Both the position numbers and the translations under genes were made by a program. A stretch of 64,000 nt of DNA, taken from contig DYMN01000004.1 in assembly GCA_020740485.1 (NCBI GenBank), forward strand, positions 1 to 64,000. Reading direction: 5' to 3'. The DNA comes from Polaribacter sp. (GTDB taxonomy: Bacteria; Bacteroidota; Bacteroidia; Flavobacteriales; Flavobacteriaceae). The notes under the pieces were generated by a model. The model searched no databases, was not told the DNA's origin, and saw nothing but the letters and a program-made list of their open reading frames with translations. Position 1 is the first letter of the stretch, and the number at the start of each line of letters is the position of its first letter. Below, in pieces: positions 1-8,196 of the stretch.

Positions 1-142
1 ATTAGGTTGGATCAACAATAATTCATAATTCTAAATAACTATAGATCATAACTTCAAGTTATAGCATAAATTCATTTTAAAAATCTCAAACGTAAACATA
101 TATATTATTGATAATCATATATTTATAGATTTTTTTAAAATC

Positions 143-157
143 TGGCACAATACTTGA
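143..157 (+). promoter_or_regulatory. Candidate sigma-54-type promoter
   Basis: The sequence TGGCAC, five bases, then TTGA resembles the -24/-12 consensus of sigma-54 promoters (TGGCAC-N5-TTGC). It lies about 68 bases upstream of the secreted-protein gene at 225. The last base of the -12 element deviates and no enhancer site was identified, so this is a suggestion only. Confidence 0.35.
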
Positions 158-224
158 ATGAAGCTTATCAAGAGGATGCCGAAAATCTTACAGAGTAGGC
201 AAAACAATTTAAAGCCGGAATAAA

Positions 225-941
225 ATGAAAACAAGATTATTTTTAGTGGGATTGGGACTATTAGTCATTTTCAACTTACAAGCCCAAAGACCAAATCACG
301 CCGGCGCATACGATAATCATTACCACGACGATTATTATGATGAGCCGATTGCTTTTGAGGAACGAAATATTATGTTCTATGTATTTCTCGACGGGGAGTT
401 TGACTTTAACACGGAACCCACCGTTTATGTAGATTACATTTCTAAAAGAAGCAATGTTCACGTTCAAGGGAAAAAAGGTGTCAGAATAGAACGCGATGCT
501 TATGGCAAAATTAGACGTATCGGCAATGTTTTTATCAGTTACGCTTACGACGGTAAAGTTAAGAAAATAGGTAGCGTATACATAACTTACGACAGAGGAC
601 GAATGGAAAGTATAGGTAATTTAGACATTGTTTACGGAAGATATGGGGTCGAATTTTTTGGAAGTGTAAAAGGGTATCATTACCATGGAAACCCACACTA
701 TACCGATCACTGGAATTCTTATAACAACGATTACTGGGTAACTTGGGAGTATGGTTATTACGATTCATTCTTCAACTCAAATGATTTTTATAACGATTAT
801 GAGCGTTATGACGAAGATGATGATTTTTACTACTTCCGCACCAAAAACACGGGGAACGTTAAGGGGGAAGCTAAGATTATTAAAAGGAAAAAAGAAAACT
901 TGAGCACTCGAAACGAATCTCGTAGACAAGCACATAATTAA
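225..941 (+). CDS. Tyr/Asp-rich secreted protein of unknown function
   Basis: I do not recognise a named function. The protein has 238 residues and begins with a clear Sec signal peptide (residues 1-21, ending LQAQ). A His/Tyr/Asp-rich stretch follows (about residues 25-41). Residues 95-145 hold three or four degenerate copies of a 15-19 residue unit of the form (R/K)xIGxVxIxY, as in RRIGNVFISY, KKIGSVYITY and ESIGNLDIVY, which suggests a small repetitive beta structure. A Tyr/Asn/Asp-rich tail precedes a basic C-terminus. The protein is probably periplasmic or outer-membrane associated. The ATG at 225 is supported by the signal peptide immediately after it. A strong bidirectional terminator follows. 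Confidence 0.85.
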   Translation: MKTRLFLVGLGLLVIFNLQAQRPNHAGAYDNHYHDDYYDEPIAFEERNIMFYVFLDGEFDFNTEPTVYVDYISKRSNVHVQGKKGVRIERDAYGKIRRIGNVFISYAYDGKVKKIGSVYITYDRGRMESIGNLDIVYGRYGVEFFGSVKGYHYHGNPHYTDHWNSYNNDYWVTWEYGYYDSFFNSNDFYNDYERYDEDDDFYYFRTKNTGNVKGEAKIIKRKKENLSTRNESRRQAHN

Positions 942-962
942 TTTGTATATAAAATAAAAATA

Positions 963-996
963 AAAGCCGTCTCAAAATTAATTTTGAGACGGCTTT
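963..996. terminator. Bidirectional terminator between convergent genes
   Basis: A perfect 34-base palindrome, AAAGCCGTCTCAAAATT followed by its reverse complement, lies between the convergent genes ending at 941 (+) and 1033 (-). T-rich sequence flanks it on both strands. Confidence 0.8.
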
Positions 997-1032
997 ACCT
1001 TTTAGTGTTTTTACTATTAAAGCAACAACTGA

Positions 1033-1413
1033 CTAATATTTTTGGCTTCCTCCTTGACGACCACCATTGTAGCCACCACCATATCCACCACCACGATTTT
1101 GACCTCCGCCAAATCCGCCACGGCTTCCACCGCCTCCACCTCTGTTGAATCCTCCACTACGTGGACGTTCTTCACGTGGTTCAGCTTTTTTCACTACAAT
1201 AACTGATTTATCGTATTCTACACCGTCTAATTCAGCAATAGCTTTTTCGCCTTCTTCTTCGCTTTTCATTTCTACAAAACCGAAACGTTTTGATTCTCCG
1301 GTAAATTTGTCTTTAATTACATTTGCAGATACAACTTCGCCGTATTCTTCAAATAGTTCCCTTAAGTCATCACTAGTGATGCCGCCGCTTAACTTGGCTA
1401 CAAAAATGTTCAT
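1033..1413 (-). CDS. RRM-domain RNA-binding protein, Gly-rich tail
   Basis: A 126-residue cold-shock-type RNA-binding protein. A single RRM covers residues 1-78, with RNP2 (NIFVAKL, residues 2-8) and RNP1 (KRFGFVEM, residues 42-49) intact. After a charged linker the tail is Gly/Arg-rich (SRGGFGGG, GGGYGGGYNGG type), like the small glycine-rich RRM proteins of cyanobacteria and Bacteroidota. Such proteins bind single-stranded RNA in the cytoplasm and are thought to act as RNA chaperones; the target is not visible here. A good -7 element at 1523-1530 gives a leader of about 105 bases, which is long for this organism and may carry temperature or autoregulatory control (inference). Confidence 0.93.
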   Translation of the reverse strand: MNIFVAKLSGGITSDDLRELFEEYGEVVSANVIKDKFTGESKRFGFVEMKSEEEGEKAIAELDGVEYDKSVIVVKKAEPREERPRSGGFNRGGGGGSRGGFGGGQNRGGGYGGGYNGGRQGGSQKY

Positions 1414-1522
1414 GTTTAAAAAATTAAAAAATAATAAAAAAAAATAATATAAAATAGGAACTCAAGAAAGCAATTTTAATCAGTGTAAATACACAATGCA
1501 ATACATAAATTTCTATACGGTG

Positions 1523-1530
1523 CAAACTTA
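1523..1530 (-). promoter_or_regulatory. Bacteroidota -7 element for the RRM gene
   Basis: On the minus strand this reads TAAGTTTG followed by CAC, an exact match to TAnnTTTG. A TTG at 1555-1553 gives a spacing of 22, which is at the long end. The predicted leader is about 105 bases. Confidence 0.55.
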
Positions 1531-1646
1531 TAACAAAAAAACGAAATGACAACAACATAATTCATTTATTTACAAAAAATTAATACTCATTTCTTTTTAT
1601 CGTAATTTTACACACCTTAATAGTAAACATTTTAAATTTAATAATT

Positions 1647-2561
1647 ATGTTGTACTGGTTTAAATATCTTTTTTTACTGTTGTTCTTATTAGCATTCGTT
1701 TCCTATTTCATTCCTGTAAAAAATAAGGATTTCTATAAATTGTATGCGAAAAATGACTCAATTTCACAATCTCTTAAAACTTTTAGAAGTAAACCATTAA
1801 AAAAAATAAAGGTAAACGGAGTAGAATGGCAATATTTCACAAGTGGAGATGGCGATAATTGTTTACTCTTTATTCACGGAATGGGCGGAACCTATGATTT
1901 TTGGTGGAATCAAATTCTATTTTTTGAAGGAGAATACAAAATCATTTCCTATACATTACCATTAGAAATCAATTCATTAGAAAAAACAGAACAAGGAATT
2001 ATGGCAATTCTGAATCACGAAAAGGTTGGAAAATTCATACCTATAGGAACCTCAATGGGGGGTTATATTACCCAATATTTAATACAGAATCATCCTGAGA
2101 GAGTGGCAAAAGCAGTTCTGGGAAATACTTTTCCTCCCAATAATTTGATTGTAAAAGAAAACGCTGTGAACAGGAAATTAATCCCTTTGTTACCGCCTTT
2201 TTTGATAGGAAAATTAGCTGAAAATCACTTAAAAAAAGACATTTTTAACACTTCAGAAAACAACGAATTATTAAAAGCTTTTCTATTAAGTGTCCCTTTT
2301 AGCAAAAAAGAATTGATAGGACGTTTTGATATCGTAACAGATTATTTTAAATCACAATCTGATTTGCCTCAAATTAAATCCATTCCCAAACTTATTTTTG
2401 AATCGGATAATGATCCAATGATTTCACCGGAATTGAGAGAGCAGCTTAAACTGTTATATACTGAAGCTGAAGTGCATGCTTTTCATAAAAAGGGTCATTT
2501 CCCTTATATTACAGCAATGGAAGAGTATAATTTAACATTAAACACTTTTTTAAAAAAATAA
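1647..2561 (+). CDS. Membrane-anchored alpha/beta hydrolase
   Basis: A 304-residue alpha/beta-hydrolase-fold protein. An N-terminal hydrophobic segment (about residues 5-23) probably anchors it to the inner membrane. The oxyanion region reads FIHGMGG (about residues 75-81). The nucleophile elbow is GTSMGG with Ser136. A candidate acid is in ESDNDPM (about residue 255) and the catalytic His is in KKGHFPY near the C-terminus. This completes a Ser-Asp-His triad, so it should be an active esterase or lipase-like hydrolase; the substrate cannot be told. It stands alone, divergent from the RRM gene, with a 233-base AT-rich gap upstream. Confidence 0.88.
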   Translation: MLYWFKYLFLLLFLLAFVSYFIPVKNKDFYKLYAKNDSISQSLKTFRSKPLKKIKVNGVEWQYFTSGDGDNCLLFIHGMGGTYDFWWNQILFFEGEYKIISYTLPLEINSLEKTEQGIMAILNHEKVGKFIPIGTSMGGYITQYLIQNHPERVAKAVLGNTFPPNNLIVKENAVNRKLIPLLPPFLIGKLAENHLKKDIFNTSENNELLKAFLLSVPFSKKELIGRFDIVTDYFKSQSDLPQIKSIPKLIFESDNDPMISPELREQLKLLYTEAEVHAFHKKGHFPYITAMEEYNLTLNTFLKK

Positions 2562-2811
2562 TTCAGAGGTTATACGTCTATTTTAAAAAATTAATTAAAT
2601 AAACCATTTTTTTGCAACGTTAATGAGCTATTTTGTAGTTCACTTTTCTTGTTTAATCGCTCATATTTTGTACCTTTACCCTTCCCCCTATTGGTTTTTA
2701 AAAAAGTTCTACAACTTTAGTAGGATTAGTGTTTATAAGTTTTATACAGGTTTCTTTTAATTATTTTTTAAGAACACTACCAATTTTATTGCTTTTAATA
2801 AAAACAAGTGT

Positions 2812-3585
2812 TTAGTTCAAGTAAAATACGTAACCTAAACCAACATGAAACATCCAGTCGTTAAACTTATTGGCATCAAGCACCGGCACTAAACCATCTA
2901 TTTTATCACTGCTAAAATAGCGCCATTTTGTTTCTACAAGAAAGTCCCCCGATTCTCCTGCTCTAATTTTGGTTCCTATACCAAAATTAATAGCAAATGT
3001 TACAGCTGGCTCTACAAAAACAGCATTCGTTCTGTATGCGGGATACAATACGTTGGGATCTGTTTTGTAATCCCCTAAATCTGATTGCAAAGTAGGTTGG
3101 CTGAATACGGTTTCGAAGCCTAAATTAAAGAAAGGATCAAAGAGTTGTCTTCTACTGTCATTAAAAATAAAAATATCATTAAAGTGATATTCCATTGCTG
3201 CACCTATATTTATTGTGGAACTTGTTCCGTGCATTGCCTTCAGAAATTTAGCACCTTCAGTATTTCCATCTGCATAAACACCAAAGTGATCCAAATCTGC
3301 TTTCATATAGGAAATATCAAAACGGGCTTTAAAATGCGATCTAAACCAGTCTGTTTTATCACTCCACAAACCTTCTCCATTGTTAAAATCCATAAATAAT
3401 GTGGCCCCGGCTGCAAAGCCCATATTACCTGTTAAACCACTTTGAGTATCTCCTCTTTCACCATAATCCGTTTGAAAAGAAGAAGCTCCAAGATTGAAAC
3501 CTAATTCATAGCTGAATTTTTGACTTTGCATATTATTGCTCAAAATCAAACCAAAAACTACCAATAAAATTTTTAAATGTTGCAT
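2812..3585 (-). CDS. Outer-membrane beta-barrel protein, THC0290_0291-like
   Basis: A 257-residue protein with a signal peptide (residues 1-21, ending MQSQ) and alternating amphipathic strands ending in an aromatic C-terminal strand (GLGYVFYLN), as expected of an outer-membrane barrel. The SDYG-like segment DYGERGD, the LKAMHGTSSTINIG region and the DWMFHVGLGYVFYLN end resemble the flavobacterial family annotated THC0290_0291. The function is not known. A C-terminal segment (KWRYFSSDKIDGL) is also typical of that family as I remember it. It lies just downstream of, and on the same strand as, the Ig-like lipoprotein, separated by 49 bases, so the two may be co-transcribed. Confidence 0.8.
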   Translation of the reverse strand: MQHLKILLVVFGLILSNNMQSQKFSYELGFNLGASSFQTDYGERGDTQSGLTGNMGFAAGATLFMDFNNGEGLWSDKTDWFRSHFKARFDISYMKADLDHFGVYADGNTEGAKFLKAMHGTSSTINIGAAMEYHFNDIFIFNDSRRQLFDPFFNLGFETVFSQPTLQSDLGDYKTDPNVLYPAYRTNAVFVEPAVTFAINFGIGTKIRAGESGDFLVETKWRYFSSDKIDGLVPVLDANKFNDWMFHVGLGYVFYLN

Positions 3586-3634
3586 GACTGATTTTTTTAA
3601 AAAACAAAGATACTAAAAAAAACATTTAATCAAA

Positions 3635-5224
3635 TTAATTTATTGTAAATTCTTCATTGATAGACCAATTAGCTCTTACGTCAATTATCTTCTGTAGATA
3701 AATAATCTTTTCTGCCTGCTTTTTTTCAATATAATTAAGTGTGTCCCATTTGTTATTTCGATTAACATCAAATATAACTCTGACAGTATATTTTCCTGGC
3801 GGAAGATTCTTATACATCAAATCCGTTGCCCGATTTATAATATTTTCTTGTACAAGCTCCATTTTATCATTCAATAAATCAACAACATATTGCTGTTCTA
3901 TTTCTAATTTTAATTTTAGATTCAATTCTCCATAATCTTCTGTTCTCTTGATGGCAAAATCATATTGAAGGGTGTCATTTGTATTCTCAAAAATATCAAT
4001 AATTGCTTTGGGATTTAATATTAATTGATACCTCGTAGCTGGTTTTTTTTCAAATAATAATTGGAGTTTATCTTTTTGATCGCTCAGAAAAGGCTGAAAA
4101 ACAACGGGTATTGAATCGTTTGTCTTAAACTGAATTTCATTAATATCTATAGATTGAATGGGAATGTTCGTTGTGAAAGTAATTGTATCTCTAAATCCTA
4201 ATGTTGGGCTAAAATATTTCTTAATAATAAGAGAATCCTTTTTTTTGGAATGTAGTTTTACAAAAAAATCTTTAACTATCTCTTTTTCTTTTATTTTGAT
4301 CTTTAGTGTGTCACCTATTACATTTTTATACCAAATATTGATGGTGTCTTTTGACAATTCTTTTGTTTTTTGATAAGCAATTAGATTTCCTTTTTTATCA
4401 CTCATTTCAACTATTTCTGCATTCCAGTCTCCTTCGTATCCTATTATAATGTGATCTTTAACGAGTTCTATCGGTTTTTTTATTAAAAATCGGGGGGCTT
4501 CTTTAGCAATTAATAAATTTACAATGGAATCATTTGGTAATTCAATAGGTTTATCTAAAAAACCGATTTCGTCTTCTTTTGGATTATAAATCATATTAGC
4601 ACTTTTATCCTTTAAGGCTATTACAGTATATTTTCCGGTTTTAAGATGGGTTAATTCGTAATGTAATGAATCAATACTATTGGTAATATAATCCGGTTTT
4701 CTTTTGTAAATGATAGAATCGTTGTAATTTTCATTTACTGCGTACAAGAGGATACTCGCATTGTAATTGGTTTTAAGAGAATAAGCATCTTTATAAGTAC
4801 CCGACAATTTCAACGAATCAATGAAATTTCCTGTAGATAATAGATATTTATATTGTTGTAATACATTTCCTTCTGAATTATCAACAATAGAATTACCAAA
4901 GTTAAAAGTATAGGTAGTGTTCTCCTTTAAAGTATCTTTTAGTTTAATTTCTATGAATTTAGCGGCAAATCCCATCGGTGTAATTTCCGGTTGAAATATC
5001 ATAGGTGGTGAAATAACCAACTGCTTATTTAAATCTTTAAATTTAATAAATTCTTCAAAATTAATTCTGATTTTATTTCCCTTAAAATTGACCGTTTCTG
5101 ATTCCGGCATTGCAGTCAAGACGAGAGGTGGCGTTTCATCAATAGGCCCACCAGTGGGTGTTCCTATTCTAGCACAACTTACCAGCACTATAAAAAAAAA
5201 GAGCAATTGTATATAGTTTTTCAC
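3635..5224 (-). CDS. Ig-like domain lipoprotein
   Basis: A 529-residue lipoprotein. The signal ends in a lipobox with Cys17 (VLVSC). The mature N-terminus carries the segment IGTPTGGPIDETPP followed by a bacterial Ig-like (Big_5/SbsA-like) domain to about residue 125. Several further beta-rich segments follow, possibly carboxypeptidase-regulatory-like, one being LPPGKYTVRVIFDVNRNNKWD near the C-terminus. The protein is common in Bacteroidota, without an assigned role that I know of; a periplasmic or cell-surface structural role is likely. It lies downstream of comF on the same strand with a 61-base gap. Confidence 0.85.
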   Translation of the reverse strand: MKNYIQLLFFFIVLVSCARIGTPTGGPIDETPPLVLTAMPESETVNFKGNKIRINFEEFIKFKDLNKQLVISPPMIFQPEITPMGFAAKFIEIKLKDTLKENTTYTFNFGNSIVDNSEGNVLQQYKYLLSTGNFIDSLKLSGTYKDAYSLKTNYNASILLYAVNENYNDSIIYKRKPDYITNSIDSLHYELTHLKTGKYTVIALKDKSANMIYNPKEDEIGFLDKPIELPNDSIVNLLIAKEAPRFLIKKPIELVKDHIIIGYEGDWNAEIVEMSDKKGNLIAYQKTKELSKDTINIWYKNVIGDTLKIKIKEKEIVKDFFVKLHSKKKDSLIIKKYFSPTLGFRDTITFTTNIPIQSIDINEIQFKTNDSIPVVFQPFLSDQKDKLQLLFEKKPATRYQLILNPKAIIDIFENTNDTLQYDFAIKRTEDYGELNLKLKLEIEQQYVVDLLNDKMELVQENIINRATDLMYKNLPPGKYTVRVIFDVNRNNKWDTLNYIEKKQAEKIIYLQKIIDVRANWSINEEFTIN

Positions 5225-5285
5225 CTTAAATTAAATAATAGACAAAGAAACAATTTTTTTCCTAAATGGAAATTTTAAAATTTGC

Positions 5286-5975
5286 TTAATTTTCAGAATA
5301 AGCCATTGTAGCTAAAGAGATTTTTATATTTTCAACCTTTGACAATTCGCTGACACATTGCTCTAAAGTGGCTCCTGTAGTTATTACATCATCAACTAAA
5401 AGAATATGTTTGTTTTTTATTTGATCTAAATTGACCGTTTCAAAAAAATGATTTAATGATTCAAATCTTTCATTTTTATTTTTATGGGTTTGGCTTTCGG
5501 TAAAATTATTTTTAATCAGAACATTATCAAATACAGGAATATTTAATTCTTTCCCCAATTGTTTTGAAAATTCAGTAAGCTGATTATAACCTCGAATTTT
5601 TAATTTTTTTTGGTCTAAGGGCACCATTACAATCCCTTCAACCCTATTAAATCTATTTGATGCTTGCATTTCTCTCCCTAATTTTTTTGCCAAATAGGTG
5701 CCAACTTGTTGTAATCCCTTATACTTTAAATGATGAATTAATTTCTGTGTAACGTTGTTTTTTCTGAAATATAACGAGGAGGTTGCTGCTTGAATGTGTA
5801 ATCTGCCTTGAAGTTTTTTTTCAAAAGGATTTTGTTCAAGTCTTGAAAATTCAGTGTAAGGCAATTGGTTTTCACAAGAAAAACAAATTAAATTTTCGTT
5901 TGAATTTAAATGTGTTTCACAAATCAAACACGTTGAGGGGTAAAAAACTTGAAGTATTTCTTTTAATAGGTTCAA
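5286..5975 (-). CDS. ComF family phosphoribosyltransferase-like protein
   Basis: A 229-residue ComF/GntX-type protein. It has the N-terminal four-cysteine zinc ribbon (Cys16, Cys19, Cys31, Cys34) and the phosphoribosyltransferase PRPP loop, HILLVDDVITTGATL, near residues 188-202. The segment KIRGYNQLTEFSKQL matches the family's RGYNQ motif. Family members act in DNA uptake during natural transformation; here this role is inferred from homology only. It heads a same-strand run of three genes (comF, Ig-like lipoprotein, barrel protein). The start ATG at 5975 gives the usual family length. Confidence 0.93.
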   Translation of the reverse strand: MNLLKEILQVFYPSTCLICETHLNSNENLICFSCENQLPYTEFSRLEQNPFEKKLQGRLHIQAATSSLYFRKNNVTQKLIHHLKYKGLQQVGTYLAKKLGREMQASNRFNRVEGIVMVPLDQKKLKIRGYNQLTEFSKQLGKELNIPVFDNVLIKNNFTESQTHKNKNERFESLNHFFETVNLDQIKNKHILLVDDVITTGATLEQCVSELSKVENIKISLATMAYSEN

Positions 5976-6095
5976 TGTACAATTATTTTTTTACAACTTA
6001 AAAATTTTTATAACTAAATACAATAAAATAGAAAAGTCCCGTTTTAAATGGAAAGAACAAAATTAATCAAATTTTTAAACAAATCATTTATCACC

Positions 6096-7004
6096 ATGGA
6101 AACAAAATCCGAAAAAAACAATTCAAAATTAATTATAATCATTCTTTCATTATTGTTAGCTGCTTTATCTATTTTTACCATTTTTAATTTAAACAAAAGC
6201 GCTACAAAAATTGATGATTTGACAGAGACCAAATTGCAATTACAAAAAGATTTGGATGCAAAAATTGCAGAGCTTGACAATGCAATGACCAATAATGATT
6301 CTGTTAATTTTGAATTATCAGAAACTAAAAATAAATTAATTCAATTAAGAGATTCAATAATTCAATTAAAGACTATTGATAGACAGTCATTTAACAAATT
6401 AAATCTTAGAATTGCAGAATTAGAGAAAACAAAACAAAAACTAATCAAAGATGTTGATTCCCTAAAAGCTGCCAACGTTGTTTTAGGCGTTGAAATTGAC
6501 AGTGCCAAAGCAAACATTGGAAGACAAGCTGTTACTATTCAAGAAAAAACCTCAGAAAACGAAAATTTATCAAACCAAAATACACAACTCAATGAAACAG
6601 TTTCTAAAGGAGCGGCATTAAAAATAAGTAATGTACAAGCTGTAACACTAAAAGAACGTAGTTCAGGGAAATTAAAAGAAACTGATAATGCAAGTAAAGT
6701 AGATGCCTTTAGAATTAGTTTCTTAATTAGAGAAAATGCGATTGCAAATTCCGGTAATAGAAAAGTTTACGTTATAGTACAAGACGCAACAGGAAAGACT
6801 GTATCGTCAAAAGGTAGCTTTTATGATGTTAACGGAGAACAACATGAGTATACTGACGTGACAGATGTAAATTACACAAATAACGACTTAGAAGTTATTA
6901 CGGTTACTGATGTTAAATCCGGTACTCTTACCAAAGGCAGCTATAATGTCAAAGTTTATTTAGACGATGCTTATTTAGGATCAACTAAAGTAGCTTTAAA
7001 ATAA
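6096..7004 (+). CDS. Membrane-anchored coiled-coil protein, unknown function
   Basis: I do not recognise a family. The preferred start is the ATG at 6096, which gives METKSEKNN directly before the membrane segment; the frame also opens at 6048. The 302-residue product has one transmembrane segment (about residues 13-32), a long coiled coil rich in Lys, Glu, Asn and Leu heptads (about 38-175), and a C-terminal globular region (about 195-302) with the segment FRISFLIRENAIANSGNRKV and a following beta-rich part. The topology suggests a short cytoplasmic tail with the coiled coil in the periplasm. The TonB-like gene downstream has the same order of TM segment, coiled coil and C-terminal domain. 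Confidence 0.85.
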   Translation: METKSEKNNSKLIIIILSLLLAALSIFTIFNLNKSATKIDDLTETKLQLQKDLDAKIAELDNAMTNNDSVNFELSETKNKLIQLRDSIIQLKTIDRQSFNKLNLRIAELEKTKQKLIKDVDSLKAANVVLGVEIDSAKANIGRQAVTIQEKTSENENLSNQNTQLNETVSKGAALKISNVQAVTLKERSSGKLKETDNASKVDAFRISFLIRENAIANSGNRKVYVIVQDATGKTVSSKGSFYDVNGEQHEYTDVTDVNYTNNDLEVITVTDVKSGTLTKGSYNVKVYLDDAYLGSTKVALK

Positions 7005-7024
7005 AGAAATATTTGTCAAATTTT

Positions 7025-7055
7025 AAAAAAAGCCTTGCTTTGCAAGGCTTTTTTT
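7025..7055 (+). terminator. Rho-independent terminator
   Basis: The stem AAAAAAAGCCTTGC, loop TTT and the matching 3' arm ending in seven T lie 20 bases after the coiled-coil gene. Confidence 0.85.
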
Positions 7056-7168
7056 ATTTTTAAAAATTCTCTTCACAGAAAAATAATACACTTATTTTGC
7101 CACTATTACATAAATTATTATTTTTACCAAACTTTTTTTTATCATTAATGTAATTAATTTTAACAATT

Positions 7169-8086
7169 ATGGCTGATTTCTACAACCCTCAAATAGAAGA
7201 AGAAGATGATGATGGCTATTCAATTCCAAAAATTCTAGTCGCAGTTTTATTATTGCTTCTCATAGGAGCAGGTGGTTTTATTATGATCCAAAATAATAAA
7301 GTAAAAGCCATGTTTCTAACCTTTGAGCAACAAAAAAAATCCATCGAAAATGAGTTAGACCAAATGGTCTTAAAATACAATTTAGTAATTGATGACAATG
7401 GTAGTTTGTCCAATGAATTGAAATCGGAAAGAGATAAAATCATTCGTTTTAGAGATTCAATTAAGAATATCAAAGGAAAAGAAAATTCCATCAGCATAGA
7501 AGAATACAATAAGGAGTTAAAAAAGTTTAAAGAAGAAAGCACAAAAATTTTAAATGACTCTAAAACCACAAACACCGCTAATGCTGTAGTAAATGATCCT
7601 GCAAAACAAATAGAAAAGGATGCTTTAAATCAAAACACATCAACACTTATTCAGCCCAAACAGTCAGAGACTTCTAAAACGGAGGTTAAACAACCAAAAA
7701 CAGAAATTGCCGAAACCCCTGCAAATGTAGGTCCACAAACATTCGATAGAGTTGAAGTACCTCCTACTTACCCTGGATGTGCTGGTGATGCAGCACAAAA
7801 AAAGGCGTGTTTTAATTCCAAAGTAAAAAAAGTAATTTCCGAAAAATTCAATCCTGATTTGATAGCTAATCTAAATCTTCCTTCCGGTGTCCAAAAAATG
7901 TTGGTATCCTTTACAGTAAATAAATTTGGAAACATTACCAACATTTCAGCTGTCGGACCGCACCCTAAAATGGAGGCTGAAGCCATAAAAGTGGCTAAGA
8001 CATTACCCAAAATGACTCCAGCAAGGCAAAATGGTGTGCCTGTTGATATTACTTTCAAAATTCCAATTTCTTTCAAAATTGAATAA
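7169..8086 (+). CDS. TonB-like energy transducer
   Basis: A 305-residue protein with a short cytoplasmic N-terminus, one transmembrane segment (about residues 20-42), a coiled-coil region (about 45-110), a Lys/Thr/Gln-rich linker and a C-terminal TonB domain (about 195-305). The segment PPTYPGC, then a conserved core with VSFTVNKFGNITNI and final strands VPVDITFKIPISFKIE, is typical of Bacteroidota TonB C-terminal domains. TonB proteins couple the proton gradient to outer-membrane receptors such as those at 29456 and 63919. This one has a coiled-coil linker instead of the usual Pro-rich one. It has its own terminator. Confidence 0.88.
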   Translation: MADFYNPQIEEEDDDGYSIPKILVAVLLLLLIGAGGFIMIQNNKVKAMFLTFEQQKKSIENELDQMVLKYNLVIDDNGSLSNELKSERDKIIRFRDSIKNIKGKENSISIEEYNKELKKFKEESTKILNDSKTTNTANAVVNDPAKQIEKDALNQNTSTLIQPKQSETSKTEVKQPKTEIAETPANVGPQTFDRVEVPPTYPGCAGDAAQKKACFNSKVKKVISEKFNPDLIANLNLPSGVQKMLVSFTVNKFGNITNISAVGPHPKMEAEAIKVAKTLPKMTPARQNGVPVDITFKIPISFKIE

Positions 8087-8105
8087 ATTTGACATATAAA
8101 TTTCT

Positions 8106-8144
8106 AAAATGGAAATATTCTCAATAAATATTTCCATTTTTTTT
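8106..8144 (+). terminator. Rho-independent terminator after the TonB-like gene
   Basis: A 14-base stem (AAAATGGAAATATT with its complement), a loop of about seven bases and a run of eight T lie just after the stop at 8086. Confidence 0.8.
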
Positions 8145-8184
8145 CACAAATACATATAAAAATCCAAAATTTACAAAAAGATTA

Positions 8185-8192
8185 TAAATTTG
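8185..8192 (+). promoter_or_regulatory. -7 element immediately before glyS
   Basis: TAAATTTG (followed by CAC) is an exact TAnnTTTG match ending five bases before the glyS ATG. No good TTG is seen at the -33 position. If used, the mRNA would be nearly leaderless. Confidence 0.5.
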
Positions 8193-8196
8193 CACA

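Noticed and set aside
1145-1447. Antisense open frame over the RRM gene
   Set aside because: It is a shadow of the RRM gene; the protein composition is low-complexity Ser-rich and no family was seen.
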